Source: Casuarina equisetifolia (Eukaryota; Streptophyta; Magnoliopsida; Fagales; Casuarinaceae). From it: 64,000 bases of DNA. Both the position numbers and the translations under genes were made by a program. The notes below the pieces were generated by a model that was not told where the DNA came from, searched no databases, and saw nothing but the letters and a program-made list of their open reading frames with translations. Location of the stretch: contig CM052355.1 in the NCBI GenBank assembly GCA_028551475.1, forward strand, positions 17,071,543 through 17,135,542, written 5' to 3'. Below, in pieces: positions 12,143-25,456 of this stretch. Every line of letters starts with the position of its first letter. Position 1 is the first letter of the stretch.

Positions 12143-15100
12143 TCAAGGGACTCGAAGATAAAGGGGAATTGGATTGTGAGAATTTGGAGGCGAATCCCAC
12201 ACCGAGAAAGCACTAGTAGAGTTCATCCATTTTTTGGTCATTTCTGGATAATGACGGTCTATTACATCCTTGAGACTCTCCGTAGTATTTACCCATTCAA
12301 GTCCTTTCTTCGTATATGTCTCCTCGTTGAAATTGCTTGTGAAGAACCTATCAGCTTCCAGCCTCCTGCATCCATGGCCAACCAAAATACCACGTCATTG
12401 CATGTCCAAATACCAATTTCAATACCTGGAGCGTTGATTGTTTACTTCATTACCTGGATGCCATTACTATGAATATTACAAAGGCTGTCTCACTGATGGC
12501 GAACCCCTTGATCTTCCTCTCTGCCATCAGGCCCACAAGCAAATCAAGCTCCTCAACATCATGACCGTACACTTCCTCAAGCACTTCAATCGCCTCATTG
12601 TCATCCGTCAGATCCTCCCATTTCGAGATGGGTATCAAGAGGAGAGACCTGCGGAAGTCGTTGTACCTTGCGACACTCCTCTCCCGGTCCCTATAGACTG
12701 CATCACGCAGAAGATCAAATTGACTGTAAATATGCTGAGAGAGTCAAACAAATTTGCGACCCAGATTTGATTAGCGTTACCTTCGAGAGCTGGCAGGTCC
12801 ACATGATCAGGCCTGTCACGGCCGTCTCTGTCCTGGGCAACAAGGTCCCTAAGAAACGTGGGATAGTTCCAGAGTTGTAAGGCCCCGGAGGCTTGGTGGC
12901 CCATTGAAACCAATTGCTTTGTGAAACCAATTTTGGCCAAGGTCTTTTCTCCTTCAATGCCTATCATATTTACCATCGGCACCCTGAAAATGCAAAAATA
13001 ATTGGGATAAACCATGCATCCAAGCGACGTAAATTCTAGAAAATTGAAGGGTTTAATTCTTGTACTTCTGGATCAACGGTGGGGATTTGTTTGGTCCTGG
13101 AGCGACCGAGACGTCCCTGAGGTGTAGGTCATCGGGTAGAAGCGAGTGCATCCGGTAGACGGCAACAAACTCCTCAGTCAACGAGTACGGAACTCCATGG
13201 TTGTTCGGTTTCTTTAGACCCACCAAACCTCCCAAGATGGCGCCTCCAACATGACCAAACGTGTCCTTGAATTTCTTTCCCAGCAATCCATACCTGAAAT
13301 AGAATGATTCCCAGAAAATATTACAGTTCTTCATCGCATCAACAGGCTTGGGAAGGGGGATCGATTCAGTAAACTTATGCTGAAACGGCTCAGTACCAGT
13401 TCCCGCGCATCCCAGCAAGCAGCGTATCGGTTTTGAGTAGCTCCACCGTCCAGTCTATGGTGTGGACCTTGGCAATCACTGCCGATGTCACCAGCCTTGC
13501 ATGACGATATAGTTCTTCATCGCTCAGCTCTGGATATTCCTTCTGAAACGTCATCAAAACGGGGCAGTTTTGAACCCCAGTCAGCAGCTTGAAAATGCAG
13601 ACAACTCATACAAACACATACACGCATATAACTTCTTGGGGTACCTTGAGTGCGTCGCAAACTGCGTTGTGTTCTTTAATGAAGAGGGCCTGCAGCGTTG
13701 AGACGCCAGCCCAACTGTTACGAACATCTCCTGATACAGCAACGCCATCTTCGTCGTGGAGAAGAAGGCCATCTGATGATATTTTAAGCTTCCCATCCTT
13801 GAAAGTCCGCACCTTTCGCAGCCTCTCTGCATTGCTTCCGTATATAGCACTTCCATCCCTAGACATGAAACATGAAACAAGATAGCTTTCGAAAGTCATT
13901 TCATCAATTTGGAACCATCTTGGTAAAAGAGAAAAGCCAAAGTTAACTACATGGGTGCTTTGTTACGGGAAATACATCCAGTCTTTGCTATGCAACTTCG
14001 TTCTATTTTCTGCTATACCCTAAGATAAACGTTCAGACTATGTTATTGGTCCGGAAATTAGACTCTACGGACAACGAGAACCCTTTCTAGTTTCTTACCA
14101 CCATGGTGTACGAATGTTCAGTGAACCCTTCTTGATCTCATAAAAGCCAGTTGGAACCTCCTTTGTTTTGTAGAACTTGAAAGAGTTGAGGGGACACTGG
14201 TTGGCAACTTCTCTTGGTGCAGTCAGCTCAATCTGCGATGATTTTACCCAGAAGATGAATAATGCACACATCTCTGCAGTATACTTCATACCCAAAACAC
14301 AGGTACGAACAAAAGAAACCCTAACAAGCATTTTCAAATTAGTGCAGATGCTCACGATAACTATTTTTTCTGGATCGTGTTTTACATGAAGCAGACCTGC
14401 TTGGTATCCTCCAAGTGATCGATCCAATCGTGAATCATAAACTGAATCCATGAAGCAGCTATCATGTTGAATTGCTTTCCGGTGTCTACAAATTTTGTCC
14501 GAGCTAAAAGTTTTGTGGCCACCACCATTGGATCCGGTTTCAGTAGCTGCATATTTTCGAAACTAAGATGTTATTGGAATAGAAAAGATTAGAACAAAGG
14601 AGGGAGCAATGACTTTGTATCAGATATGCAAAATAGAGTTAGTTTGTAGTGATTACAATTATGATCGTATATAGGTAACAAATATTTCTGCAGTTTGCAG
14701 CATATGCCATTCATTTAACATCCCACTTCAAGAAAGGAAGACAAAAAAGGAGAGAAACCAAGGGTAGAAACAAACTTTCATTAAATGAAAAAAAATGCAC
14801 ACACAGATCTAGAAATGGTTATACTTCTTGTTACCATTGACATCAAAAGCATTTGACATATTTCTTTCACTATTGCTTTGCACAATTTATATCTGTTGGT
14901 GATTATGGCTAAAGTTAGCATATTTGAGTTCTTTATTCTATTTTGCATATGAAAGTCATTCCTCATGTTTTCATCTCATTTACAAGAATTGCAAAATTCA
15001 TGCACAAATTTTTTTCTTCTCTTTTAAGTCTCTCCCTTTTCTTTTCTTCTTTTGTTGTTACCTATTTATATTTGAAAGCAGTTTTAATTTCTAACAGAGT

Positions 15101-15228
15101 ATCAAAATTGATGCACAAATAAATCTTTAAATATATATTTACTCTAAAAAGTCAATTACCCAACATAAGCTATTTGTATAAGATTTGGATAATTTGACAA
15201 CCAAATTACATTTGAAAATACTAAATGA

Positions 15229-15280
<52 letters not shown>

Positions 15281-16747
15281 TTGAATAAAAATATAAGTTA
15301 GTATTAATAAAAAGTAGTGTACAAAAGTATAGAAACATATTTTAACATTATAAAAATTACTAAAATTATGAAAAAATGAAAGTTGGAAGGTTTCAAATTC
15401 TATTTAAAATGAAATTTCTTTATAAGGATTTTGAAATACTGAATAATATTGAAATGTCATTTTATAACTCTCTCAATTGGTCATTGCTAGTTGATACATG
15501 ACCAACTAGCAATTTTACACCATTTTTCTTAAAAATAAATGGGAATTCGAGAGATTAACACAGAAGCTTGAAACGAAAACTTTAAATAAGAGGAGAAAAG
15601 TCATAGGCATCCCATAGTAGTGCTGCCCCCAGCCCTCTATGCAAAACTTCGCTAAAGAGTGAAGCTTTTTAACAATATGGGTCTGCATGTAACTTTTCCT
15701 CCTATAGACCAAGGGTGTGAAAACTATATGATTGTGAGATTTATAATGTGATTAAAAATCAAAATATAATTTCCAACCCGAAGGGTTTGAGAAAGATATA
15801 TACAACCTAGTTTTTCTATATTAGTTTATAAATACGTATATGTGAATAAGAACAAAAAAAAAAAAGTGGACAAAAAGGGAAGGAACATCAGAGGTTTTCA
15901 AGTCAAGCTAATAGGGCCGTAGTTCTGCAAATACCTGCAAATAAGGAATGAAGTGCCAATAGATGTACTGTATTGTTCTCTTACATCACACGGTTGAAAT
16001 TTAATGTTATGGACTCTTTCACATCAATTATCAGACAACAAAGATCTCTTTAAGAGGAAATTCCAGTGAAGAAACACTAAGATTGAAGAAAGGACCACAA
16101 AAGAAGAAAAAATGGTATTAACTATCACTGCTCTACCTCTATTCCTTCTTCTTGCTTTGTTAACTTACAACCTTTTTGAAAGAATGTATTAGATCCTTTT
16201 TAAGATTCATTATGTCATATATGTACCGTAGATCATACCTTGTTCTTTTGATCAACCGGGAGAACATTTCTACCAAAGAAAGTTCCATCACCACCTGCAC
16301 CTTCATTGAAGGGATCATTGAATTTTCCATCAGCTGTCCTGAACGGAAAATCTGCAGGGTTAAAACGAACACCGGCCGGTCGAGAACCACCAACGTTGAT
16401 CAAATTGTATTCCTGGTGAAGGTGCCGGCGAATAGCCAGGTAAATTAGACCCAGAAAGACCGGTAAGCGGTGCCAGATGCCCTTCTTATCGATGAAGTGC
16501 ACGATCTGCGTGAGAACATAATAAAAAATGTCAGTTTACCATGTCTTGACATGTTCAGAAACTGATGGGAAGATGATAGCGCACAAGCCTATGATTATGG
16601 TAGTGGATATATGAGTGGAAGTGGGGGGTGGGAGTTCACCAGGAAGAGGAAAGCGTCTATGAGGGTCATCTTAGCAACAGCTTCATGGAAGTCTTTTTGG
16701 ACGAATCGATGGAAAGCTGCAGTTAGGGGAGCCCTTATGGATGACAT
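12143..16747 (-). CDS. Fatty-acid alpha-dioxygenase (DOX1/DOX2-type, haem peroxidase fold)
   Basis: Ten exons, read high to low: 16747-16640, 16505-16239, 14546-14397, 14232-14099, 13858-13645, 13542-13397, 13293-13066, 12983-12781, 12697-12454 and 12365-12143. All phases close to 638 aa, which matches the family (about 640 aa). The enzyme inserts O2 at the alpha-carbon of fatty acids to make 2-hydroperoxy acids, in plant oxylipin and defence metabolism. Key residues are present: distal haem-side His164 in MIHDWIDH, and the catalytic Tyr386 with proximal haem ligand His389 in VYRMHSLLPD. The C-terminal NPIPLYLRVP is also typical. Whether it is the DOX1 or DOX2 paralogue is not decided here. 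Intron 2 (14547-16238) is AT-rich and carries an (ATT)n tract. The gene looks intact, although both flanks contain retroelement debris. Confidence 0.95.
15229..15281. repeat. (ATT)n microsatellite in alpha-dioxygenase intron 2
   Basis: About 17 uninterrupted ATT/TAT triplets inside the large second intron of the alpha-dioxygenase gene. Confidence 0.97.
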
Positions 16748-16810
16748 TATTACAGACAACATATTGGGGAAGCCCTTATGAACTCTTGCTTTATGATCCC
16801 TCAGCCTCCT

Positions 16811-16820
16811 CTATATATAC
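16811..16820 (-). promoter_or_regulatory. Candidate TATA box of the alpha-dioxygenase gene
   Basis: The minus strand reads GTATATATAG about 65 nt upstream of the ATG at 16747. That spacing would give a TATA-directed start and a short 5' UTR of roughly 35 nt. No experimental support is available. Confidence 0.5.
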
Positions 16821-17200
16821 TAGTTTCTTGCCGACAAATTCTTTTTGCATGGAAAAAAGACAATAAACATGGGTTAACTGATTCCTTGCTGCATGGATTT
16901 AATTTTTCAAAGCCGTGAGCCGCCATGAACCCTAAAGCTTCAATGTTGCGTGTGAAAATTGAGGTGACCAGAGAGTTGTTTTTTTTCATCTCCCTACGAT
17001 TGACAGCTGTAGTACGGAAGTACGAGCATTCAACCGACTCTGTAATATCCTTCTTGACTTCATTTTTTGTTAATATATATATATTTTTAACTTCAAAGAC
17101 TACCTCGGGATAAATTGATAATTTAATCAATTATACATATTCATTTATTACTAATGTGATACTAAACACCTATGCTACAATTCATTCTCTTATTGTAATA

Positions 17201-17380
17201 GTTTAACATGATCTACGATGATTATTGAGTTTATATGTGTATATTATCTATTAACAGACTTAGGCATTCCTCAATTAAGGCCAACTTCCAGTTTAACATG
17301 AATCTATGATGATTATTGAGTTTATGTGTATATTATTTGTTAACGGATTTGGGTATTTCTTAATTAAGGCCAACTTCCAT
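17201..17380. repeat. 90-bp tandem duplication
   Basis: Two adjacent copies start at 17201 and 17291, each beginning GTTTAACATGA and ending near AAGGCCAACTTCCA. Copies differ by several substitutions and small indels. They lie just upstream of a copia pol fragment and may be part of that element. Confidence 0.85.
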
Positions 17381-17407
17381 TTTGGTGACACTATATATGC
17401 ACTGCAT

Positions 17408-17611
17408 CTCATGATTAATCTCATACTCCACAACAAAACTAAACATATGAAAGTGGATTGCCACTTCGTGAGAGAAAGTGTTCTACAAGATCCATCATCA
17501 CCTAGTATACTCCTTCAGGAAATCAAGTGGCTGATATTTTAACTAAACCGCAAGGTAGAGCTCCTTTTGAGGCGTTCAAAGTCAGGTTGGGTCTTACCGA
17601 GCTTGTTTGAA
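17408..17611 (+). pseudogene. 3' tail of a Ty1/copia polyprotein (RNase H end)
   Basis: The plus strand translates to TKHMKVDCHFVRE and, after a frame break, QVADILTKPQGRAPFEAFK and VRLGLTELV followed by a stop. This is the familiar C-terminal end of copia RNase H (KHIxxDxHFVRE...ADxxTKxL...F...LG). A TGTTGAC at 17619 could be the start of its 3' LTR. Upstream gag, integrase and RT are absent, so this is a 5'-truncated relic. Confidence 0.75.
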
Positions 17612-17950
17612 GGGTGAATGTTGACAAGCCGCTACAGAATAGCAACAGCACCTTTGCAGATCCTTCTTCCAGTGTCAACAAAGACTGATGGTGTTGCCTG
17701 TTTTCAGTTACTGAATCATCTTATAGTGTAAAACACATAACCTACTTGGTTAAACATAAGTAAAACACACTTAAAAATATGAAATTGAACATTTATACTG
17801 CAAAAACAAACTTTTGTGAGGATTAATGTACTAATCTACTCAACTTTGTTACCGATCTTCACATGTGGCTGCTAAATTAGTACTACGATAGTAACTGGAT
17901 TGGTGTAGCCAAGCTATCGGTATAAGTTTATGAAGCTTCATTAATGTACT

Positions 17951-18150
17951 GTAGCTTTTGCTTCGGAATCACATTTTACAAATGTAGTAATGCCTTTATT
18001 TTCTGTTTCGTTCTTATTAGAATCATAAAAGTTGAAGGTCCCCGCCTCCCCCTACTGTCGCTTTTGCTTCGGAGTCACATTTTACAAATGTAGGAATGTC
18101 TTTATTTTCTGTTTCGTTCTTATCAGAATCATAAAAGTTGAAGGCCCACC
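17951..18150. repeat. 106-bp tandem duplication
   Basis: CTTTTGCTTCGGA(A/G)TCACATTT recurs at 17955 and 18061, and similarity continues through ATAAAAGTTGAAGG. The offset is 106 bp with few substitutions. The second copy runs into a C-rich tract. Confidence 0.88.
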
Positions 18151-18182
18151 ACCCGCCACCCCCCCCACCCCCCGGGGGGGCC
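18145..18182. repeat. C-run / G-run palindromic tract
   Basis: A C-rich run with interspersed A switches directly to a G run (CCCCCCGGGGGGG core near 18168-18181). It can form a hairpin or G-quadruplex-like structure and is also a classical sequencing or assembly trouble spot. Confidence 0.8.
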
Positions 18183-19166
18183 TTGGATGTCAATGGCGTA
18201 TACTATTGAACCACGTAAAAGGAAAAGACTAGCCCACCCCTCTCCCATTGGCTACCATTTTTGAAAATGAAAATCTACGGCGATAGGAAATAGTCTTCTT
18301 CTCTATCCGTATCTGTGGACGAACGCCGCCGATTGGGAATAGTAGTATGCTCCATCTCTCCTACTCTGCCCATTGTTTTTGAACAGTCTTCCCACCTACA
18401 GCGCGACAACAATGGAGGACCCCACTCTTCACACCTTCAAAGCAATGATTAAGCAAGCACATGTGTAGTTGAGGAGCCTAACCACTTGCAGTGCAGCAAC
18501 CACGGAAGAAAACGTGCAGATGAAGAAAATCGGGAAGCAAAATCAATAGCTTTGTCCTTCTGCAAAAGACGACTATGTTAACCCAAATCAGACCATAGAT
18601 ATTATCGTACTTTCCATTCTTCTTTTCCCGTTTGTTCACGAAAATAATTTGGGCAAATGAAACGTCATCTTCTCCAATTTTTTTCCTTTCCGTGCTTCTT
18701 AAAACGTGCAGTCTGCAAATGAGACGATAGATATTATCATACTTTCCGTTTCCTTATTCGTGTTTGTTGAAAAAGAGAACTCTGCTGCACCGAATGAGCG
18801 AAAAAAGCATCACAAACCAGAATTAGGTCTCGTGTTTCAGGGGGAGCATACAAGGAAATCGGTATAGTAGGTAGAGATCCATTGAATCCCAAGCTACATC
18901 TGTCAACCCGGTTTAAAGCCCGTTTAGAAAGCATGAGGAACACACGCAACTCACAGACGGCCATTGGTAACCTCGTGCTCTAGTCATTGACAGGATGGAT
19001 TTTTCAAAGCTCCTTCACAGTAGAATCGCGATAATACCAACATGTTGAAAAGAACTAAAAGCGAGTGGGACCTCATGGCTGACATTTTCTTTTCAATCTC
19101 ATACACCTGCAGAGGTGGGCGCAAAGTGGCTGAAATTAATGAAAAAGTTGGACATAATAATTATAA

Positions 19167-19169
<3 letters not shown>

Positions 19170-19209
<40 letters not shown>
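19170..19209. repeat. (TA)n microsatellite
   Basis: About 19 uninterrupted TA dinucleotides in AT-rich intergenic DNA. Confidence 0.97.
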
Positions 19210-19212
<3 letters not shown>

Positions 19213-19639
19213 GTATGGTATAAATTTAACCCTCACAAAATTTGGACTAATAAAGATAACGAAACTTCAACCAAAAGAAGATAAACGTGATCATTAACAA
19301 AAACATTTGAAAAACATAAAATATAGAGGACAACATGTAAGCTTAATCTTATGAAATCTTATAATATTTCTTTAATGAGTATGCAAGTTTATTTATCTAA
19401 AAACAACATAATATAAAGGCTTAAGGGTAATATTTTAATATTATAACTTATCTAAAAGAAAATTAAATTTGAAATCTTCTATTTATGATACAATTAAATA
19501 TTTGTTTAAGAGAGTTTAATACTTTTAAGTAGAAATCATCCATCCCATATTACTTTTTTACTTCTAATCAATAAAATCAATATTTCAAGAGCCTTATTCT
19601 AGAAGCATCTAATGGAATCCTGTAGTTACCAAGTCTTTG

Positions 19640-20104
19640 TTGATCTATTTTGAAAGCATGAATTCATGATCTTAGCAAATAGCAAAGAGCCTGGGTTGCT
19701 CAAAAAATGAGAATTCTTTTGGCACTTGAAGACCAAGTTGTCTAATTTATTTGCTATCATATTACCTTCCCAAAAAATATGATGGGAAAATTCTACACAT
19801 TTTGCGTATTGTGTATTTAAGGTGCAAGCAGTTTCCAAACGTTCTTAGTGCATTGTACCACATAAAGAGAATCAAATTCTATAATATTTGATACCAGATT
19901 TCGCTCTTGACACATTAGCAGTCCTGTCAATGCGGCATTTGCTTTGGCATGTGCATTGCTTACCTTGCTATAATTGGCAACAAAAGCAAGAATGATGTGC
20001 CTATTACTTGTTCCCCAAACACTGCCATCAACATTATTGCCCATGATGCTTGAGCTATTCACGTTGAACTTTGCATGTCTTTGGATGCCATTGGGACCAT
20101 GCAC
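19640..20104 (-). pseudogene. Non-LTR retrotransposon RNase H-like (RVT_3) remnant
   Basis: Two overlapping minus-strand frames (20104-19817 and 19838-19640) together read like the RNase H domain found in plant LINE elements and domesticated RVT_3 proteins. KFNVNSSSIMGN leads, then ASN-type acidic/Asn positions, IIEFDSLYVV, and FSHHIFWEGNMIANKL, the counterpart of FxHVxREGNxxADxLA. A frameshift near 19830 and loss of the first catalytic Asp (Asn instead) mark it as dead. Confidence 0.6.
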
Positions 20105-20720
20105 CTCTTCAAATGTATTGTAACTTTAAGAGCAAGATGATCTAGGAAACTTACATGATCTTTAGTCTATAGGGATGTAGAGAACTGCAGTAGCTAGCCA
20201 ATAGTGAACGGATTTTTGAATACGACTTAAAGACTTTCAAATTCTGATGTTTGGCTGCATTTCTTGCTGCTGCAATGTATTGTAATGGAAGCTCTTCTCT
20301 CAAAGTTGGGTTTTGGTTAGATCAGAGAGATTTATTCTTCCTTTTTTTTTTTTTTTTTTTTAAAAAGGAGCTTAACAATAAAAGGTTTGTTATTTACAGA
20401 ATCAGAAGAGACAGGAGAGTGAAGCTTCCAAAATGAAATGTATAGAATCTTGTATCCAGGTTCGGGAGATTTTCATTGCAATCTGAGCAGGCCGAGATGG
20501 GCAATGCCAAGCACAACCCGCTCAATGGCCACTTATTTGGTATTTTGGGCATTATTACTCGGCCCAAGTTTCTCATTTAGCATTGCTCCCAATGGGAAAG
20601 AACGAAAATCCTTGCTTTTCAACAAAATAAGAGCAAAAAACCGCCTAAATGCAATGTCTGAAAGCCTCCCTCAAAAGCCCATTTGCTGAGTCTTCCACTC
20701 CCCGTTTCTCAAAATCAAAA

Positions 20721-23700
20721 ATGGGGGAAAATAAGCGAAAACGTGGTCGTGAACCCAGAACACCAACCAACGAGAGCAAGGACTTCCAATACACCACCGC
20801 AGCGGCAAGTGACGCCGTCTCTGTGCCGATCCCAGCCACCACCACCACTGCCAGCGATCCCGTAACGGACGCGGACGACCCATCGGTGCCCCGGCGCGGC
20901 CGTGGCCGTCCCCGTAAGATTAAGAACAACGAGAACCCCAGGCCCAACATAGCGGCTTCACCGGAGCGCCGGAGCTCCAGACACGCGGAGCAAAACGGCG
21001 ACGTTGCCCACGGGACGTCGACCACAGCAACGGCAACGACGACGACAAACTCCGCTCCGATCGTTTCGGAGCCGGTGAGGTGGGAGAACGTTGTGAGGGT
21101 GGTGCCCTCCATGGATGCGGTGGTGAAGGTGTTCTGCGTTCATACGGAGCCCAATTTCTCGCTCATGTGGCAGAGGAAGCGGCAGTACAGCTCGAGCAGT
21201 AGTGGCTTCGTCATTGGGGGGAGGAGGGTCTTGACCAATGCGCATTCGGTGGAGCACCACACCCAGGTGAAGCTCAAGAAGCGGGGTTCCGATACCAAGT
21301 ACTTGGCTACGGTGTTGGCTATTGGGACCGAGTGTGATATTGGTAATGGGAAATTCATTTTTTTAAATTTTGTTTCCACCTGCTTTCTAATGTGGGTTTG
21401 ATGTGTTTGGGGTAAAGCTGCGTTTATTAATCGGTGGAATTTGTTTAGTTGGAATTTGAATCGAAAGCGAGTAGCTTGGCAACGAAAATGTGGATTCTCG
21501 TAACTCGTCAAAGAAGGAAAAGAAGTAATGACTATGGTTCTATGGAATTAATAATACTTAAGTGATAGGTTTGTTGTAGTAGTTATCTACTTAAAGTTTT
21601 TATTCGGTTTCAACTCTGCAAAAATACTGAACAAGTCTAATTTGTGTGTTTTTGTTGAGATTAATGTATGAAAGAGGCTGTTAAGGATGGAAATGGAACA
21701 AAAAGGACATTTTAATGGTTCATCCAGTTAAGCTGCCAAATTGTCTTTGCTGAACCTAATTCTGGTTTGTCTGAATCAAAATTCAGAGGAGGTATAGTAA
21801 CTCGTTGTAAGGATTTTAGTTTGATTTCATACGTATTCTGATCAAAACAATTTTTTTGTTCCTTTATTTGTAATGTTTCAGCAATGCTGACGGTGAGTGA
21901 TGATGAGTTCTGGGAAGGAGTTTCACCTGTGGAATTTGGAGATTTGCCTGCACTGCAAGATGCCGTAACTGTTGTTGGCTATCCAATTGGGGGTGACACA
22001 ATCTCTGTGACAAGTGGTGTTGTATCACGCATGGAGATACTTTCATATGTTCATGGGTCAACAGAACTTCTTGGACTGCAGGTTATAGTGTTTTGACTTA
22101 TCTTCTTTTAGACTTAGAGTTGGCATCATTTGTTGCTTTTTGTTGACATAGTCTTTTGCTGTCCCATGTTATTACTTGATTTTTCCCAGATAGATGCTGC
22201 AATAAACTCTGGAAATTCCGGTGGCCCTGCCTTCAGTGATAAGGGAAAATGTGTGGGTATTGCATTTCAGTCTCTTAAACACGAAGATGTGGAGAACATT
22301 GGTTATGTCATTCCAACACCAGTTATAATGCACTTTATCAAAGATTATGAGAAGAATGGAGCATATACAGGTATGTCTGGGGCTCGTTTACTTTGTTCAG
22401 CGCCACCTTCATCTGAAAAGAGACCTAAAATTTATTTTTCAAGGAATAAAGTTGGTGCTGAAATTTAGCTATTGTAGCTACAATAGTCATTACCTATAAT
22501 GCATATCTGATCAAGCAATTGTAGGACAGGGACAAAGCTAAACTTTTAGGTCACCATTAATTTGTTGAAATTTTTGAGTTGATCTGCATTTCTTGTGTTC
22601 ATTATGATGTGCTAGGGTTCCCAATTCTTGGAGTTGAATGGCAGAAGATGGAAAATCCTGATCTTCGCAATGCAATGGGGATGGGACCTGATCAGAAAGG
22701 TGTCCGTATCAGAAGAATTGAACCTACAGCTCCTGAGTCTCAGGTTCTGAAGCCATCTGATGTTATCTTGAGTTTTGATGGGGTTAACATTGCTAATGAT
22801 GGAACAGGTAAATCCCACCCTTTCCCCCTAGGAGACAAAAGAAAATTCATAATTTAAGATAGAATTTGTTACTGGGACTGAGTTCTGTATCTCTTTTCAT
22901 GGGTACTCAGTTTGTACAATTATATATTCTGGTCTTCAGAAATATTTAAGCTGGAGGAATCATTATATATGATAATCTTCTCCACTAATTCAATAAAACT
23001 TAATTAGTTATCATTTTTTTAAGCGTTTTAAGGTTTATCTTATGCTCATTTGGGTATGCCAGCTTATGATTTGCAAAAGCTTTTTAGATGCTAGCCATAG
23101 ATCTTCTTTGGTCAGTTTGTGGTATGTTCCTCAAATAATTAACAAGATAGGAAGCACGTGTTATCCAGTGCTTGATTATTGGGGAAGTAAGGAAAGTGAA
23201 TTTTGAAAATGAGGGTTTGTGGATGCACACAAGAGTTAGGATATTTGGTAATTGCACATTGGCAGGAACTTAGCTTCAGCCAGCGGCTAAACTAGGAAGC
23301 TAACCAAACTAATGTTGTGCTGATGTTGATGCTGATGTTAGAGATAGGGTGTCAATCCCCTAGTCAAAAGAGTTGGTCTCCCATTCTTTAAGAGAAGTCC
23401 TCTAATTGGGCCCTATACATTTGAAGCTTGTCTGAAGTACTAGGTTCTGCCCCTTCTGCTCTCTTATTGACTTTGTTGTCTGGAGGTGGAACTATTCTTT
23501 TCCGGTTCCTATCTTTGTTCCACTTTACATCTGCATGTAGGAATGGATTATTGTCTTCGGGTAAGCCCAAAAATTTTAGCAAACCAAGCATTTTTGTAGA
23601 TAATTAAGATTCTGTTTTGAATTTCCCATTGTTGCTTGAGAACACCATTAACAATTGCCTTTCTTTTTGCTTTTCAATTTCCTTTTTAGTTCCATTTCGC

Positions 23701-25392
23701 CATGGAGAGCGCATTGGTTTCAGTTATCTTGTATCTCAAAAATATACTGGGGACTATGCTTTGGTAAAAGTGCTCCGTGATTCAGAGATACTTGAATTCA
23801 ACATAAGACTTGAAACACACAAGCGGCTCATTCCGGCACACATCAAGGGCAGGCCTCCTTCTTATTACATTATTGCTGGTTTTGTCTTCACAGCTGTCTC
23901 CGTTCCCTATCTGCGCTCTGAGGTGTGTATTTAAGCCTGAAACTTTACTTGATCTTTCTCTCTCTTGTTTCTGTGTCTTTGTATTTGTTAGATTCTGTGT
24001 TCTTTTTCTGAGATCTGGATAAAATCATTTTTGAGTTTTATATGCATCTGTATGCACCTGTATCTCGTATTTGTCAGTTTCTATGTTCTTGTCAGAGATC
24101 TTGAAGAAATCATTTTTTGGGCTTTAGTAAACATCTGCATGCACCTGATACTTTCGACCGGAAAGCATTGGTTTCTAGATCTTAGAATGAAATTTAATTC
24201 TGTTACTTTATACAGTATCAACTGTATAAATAGTCTGAACATACAACACTAGGGTTGTATTGTGAACCAGGTTTTATTCCTATTAAGTTGTCTTTTTGGT
24301 CATTCCAGCCACTCATTTGCTATTCTAACTTATCATCTGTTAATTGGGGACTGTTTTAGGGTCTTGGACTTCTATTTTATTTTAGTTTTTTGGCTGGTAA
24401 ATAAAGTTAGTTCCTTAACTGGATAACTTGTTCCTAAACTAACCGTTGAAGTGCAGGAGCTTAGTCATATCAGGTGCAACGTTCAGTTCACCTGAACTAG
24501 TAGTAATGTCATGCTGAAGGAGCCCTTTGTTGCTTAGGTAGTTTAATGCGCCCAGAAATTCATACCTATGTGAAATATTATAAGCTCTATGTCATATTGC
24601 CAGTTAACATAATTGCAAGGACGCAAATACACCACCCAGCTGGGGCTTATTTTCTCTTTGTTATGTGTTGCATGTCATGTAACTTGTGTATCCTATGATT
24701 GTGGTATCATTTTTTTAGGGTACGGAAAAAGTAGAAAGGAAAAAAGATAAAGTGGTAATTTGTAATGAGCTATATGTACTGTTCTAGGTTGGGAAACCTA
24801 TTTTTAATTTCATATTGCAAATACGGGATCCTAAGATAAGTAAACATATGCTTGCGTCTATAAGAGGGATTACTCTGTTACTTAACTTGTGTTTTCTTTT
24901 CTCTTATGTGCAGTATGGAAAGGATTATGAATTTGATGCTCCTGTCAAACTGTTGGACAAGCATCTACATGCAATGGCAGAATCAGAAGATGAACAGCTT
25001 GTTGTTGTTTCTCAGGTATCTCTTTTTGCTTCTCTCGTCATCTTTCCCCAGATAGTTCATTTTGCCTTATTTCTGCTAGATTTTGCTCACCTTGAACAAA
25101 CACGTTTTCCTCAAAAATTTTGCTAGGTTCTTGTGGCTGATATTAATATTGGATATGAGGATATCGTTAACACTCAGGTCAGGAACTATTTACAACTCAT
25201 TGTGATGTAATGTTGCTGAAATAACTTGATGTGGACTTTGTTAAAATCTTTCTAATTTTTCCATAGGTTCTTGCTTTTAATGGTAAACCTGTGAAGAATC
25301 TCAAAGGCTTGGCCAGCATGGTAGAGAGCTGCGATGGCGAATATCTTAAATTTGACCTCGAATACCAACAGGTTCCACACCCCACCCCCGCG

Positions 25393-25456
<64 letters not shown>

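Larger units (their letters stand above)
16821..20720. other. Retroelement-rich intergenic region
   Basis: Between the divergent alpha-dioxygenase (-) and DegP9-like (+) genes. It contains two short tandem duplications, a copia RNase H tail, a C/G-run palindrome, a (TA)n tract, a non-LTR RNase H remnant and a 20-bp poly-T tract (about 20342-20361), listed separately where supported. 18200-19100 holds no recognisable gene. Confidence 0.6.
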
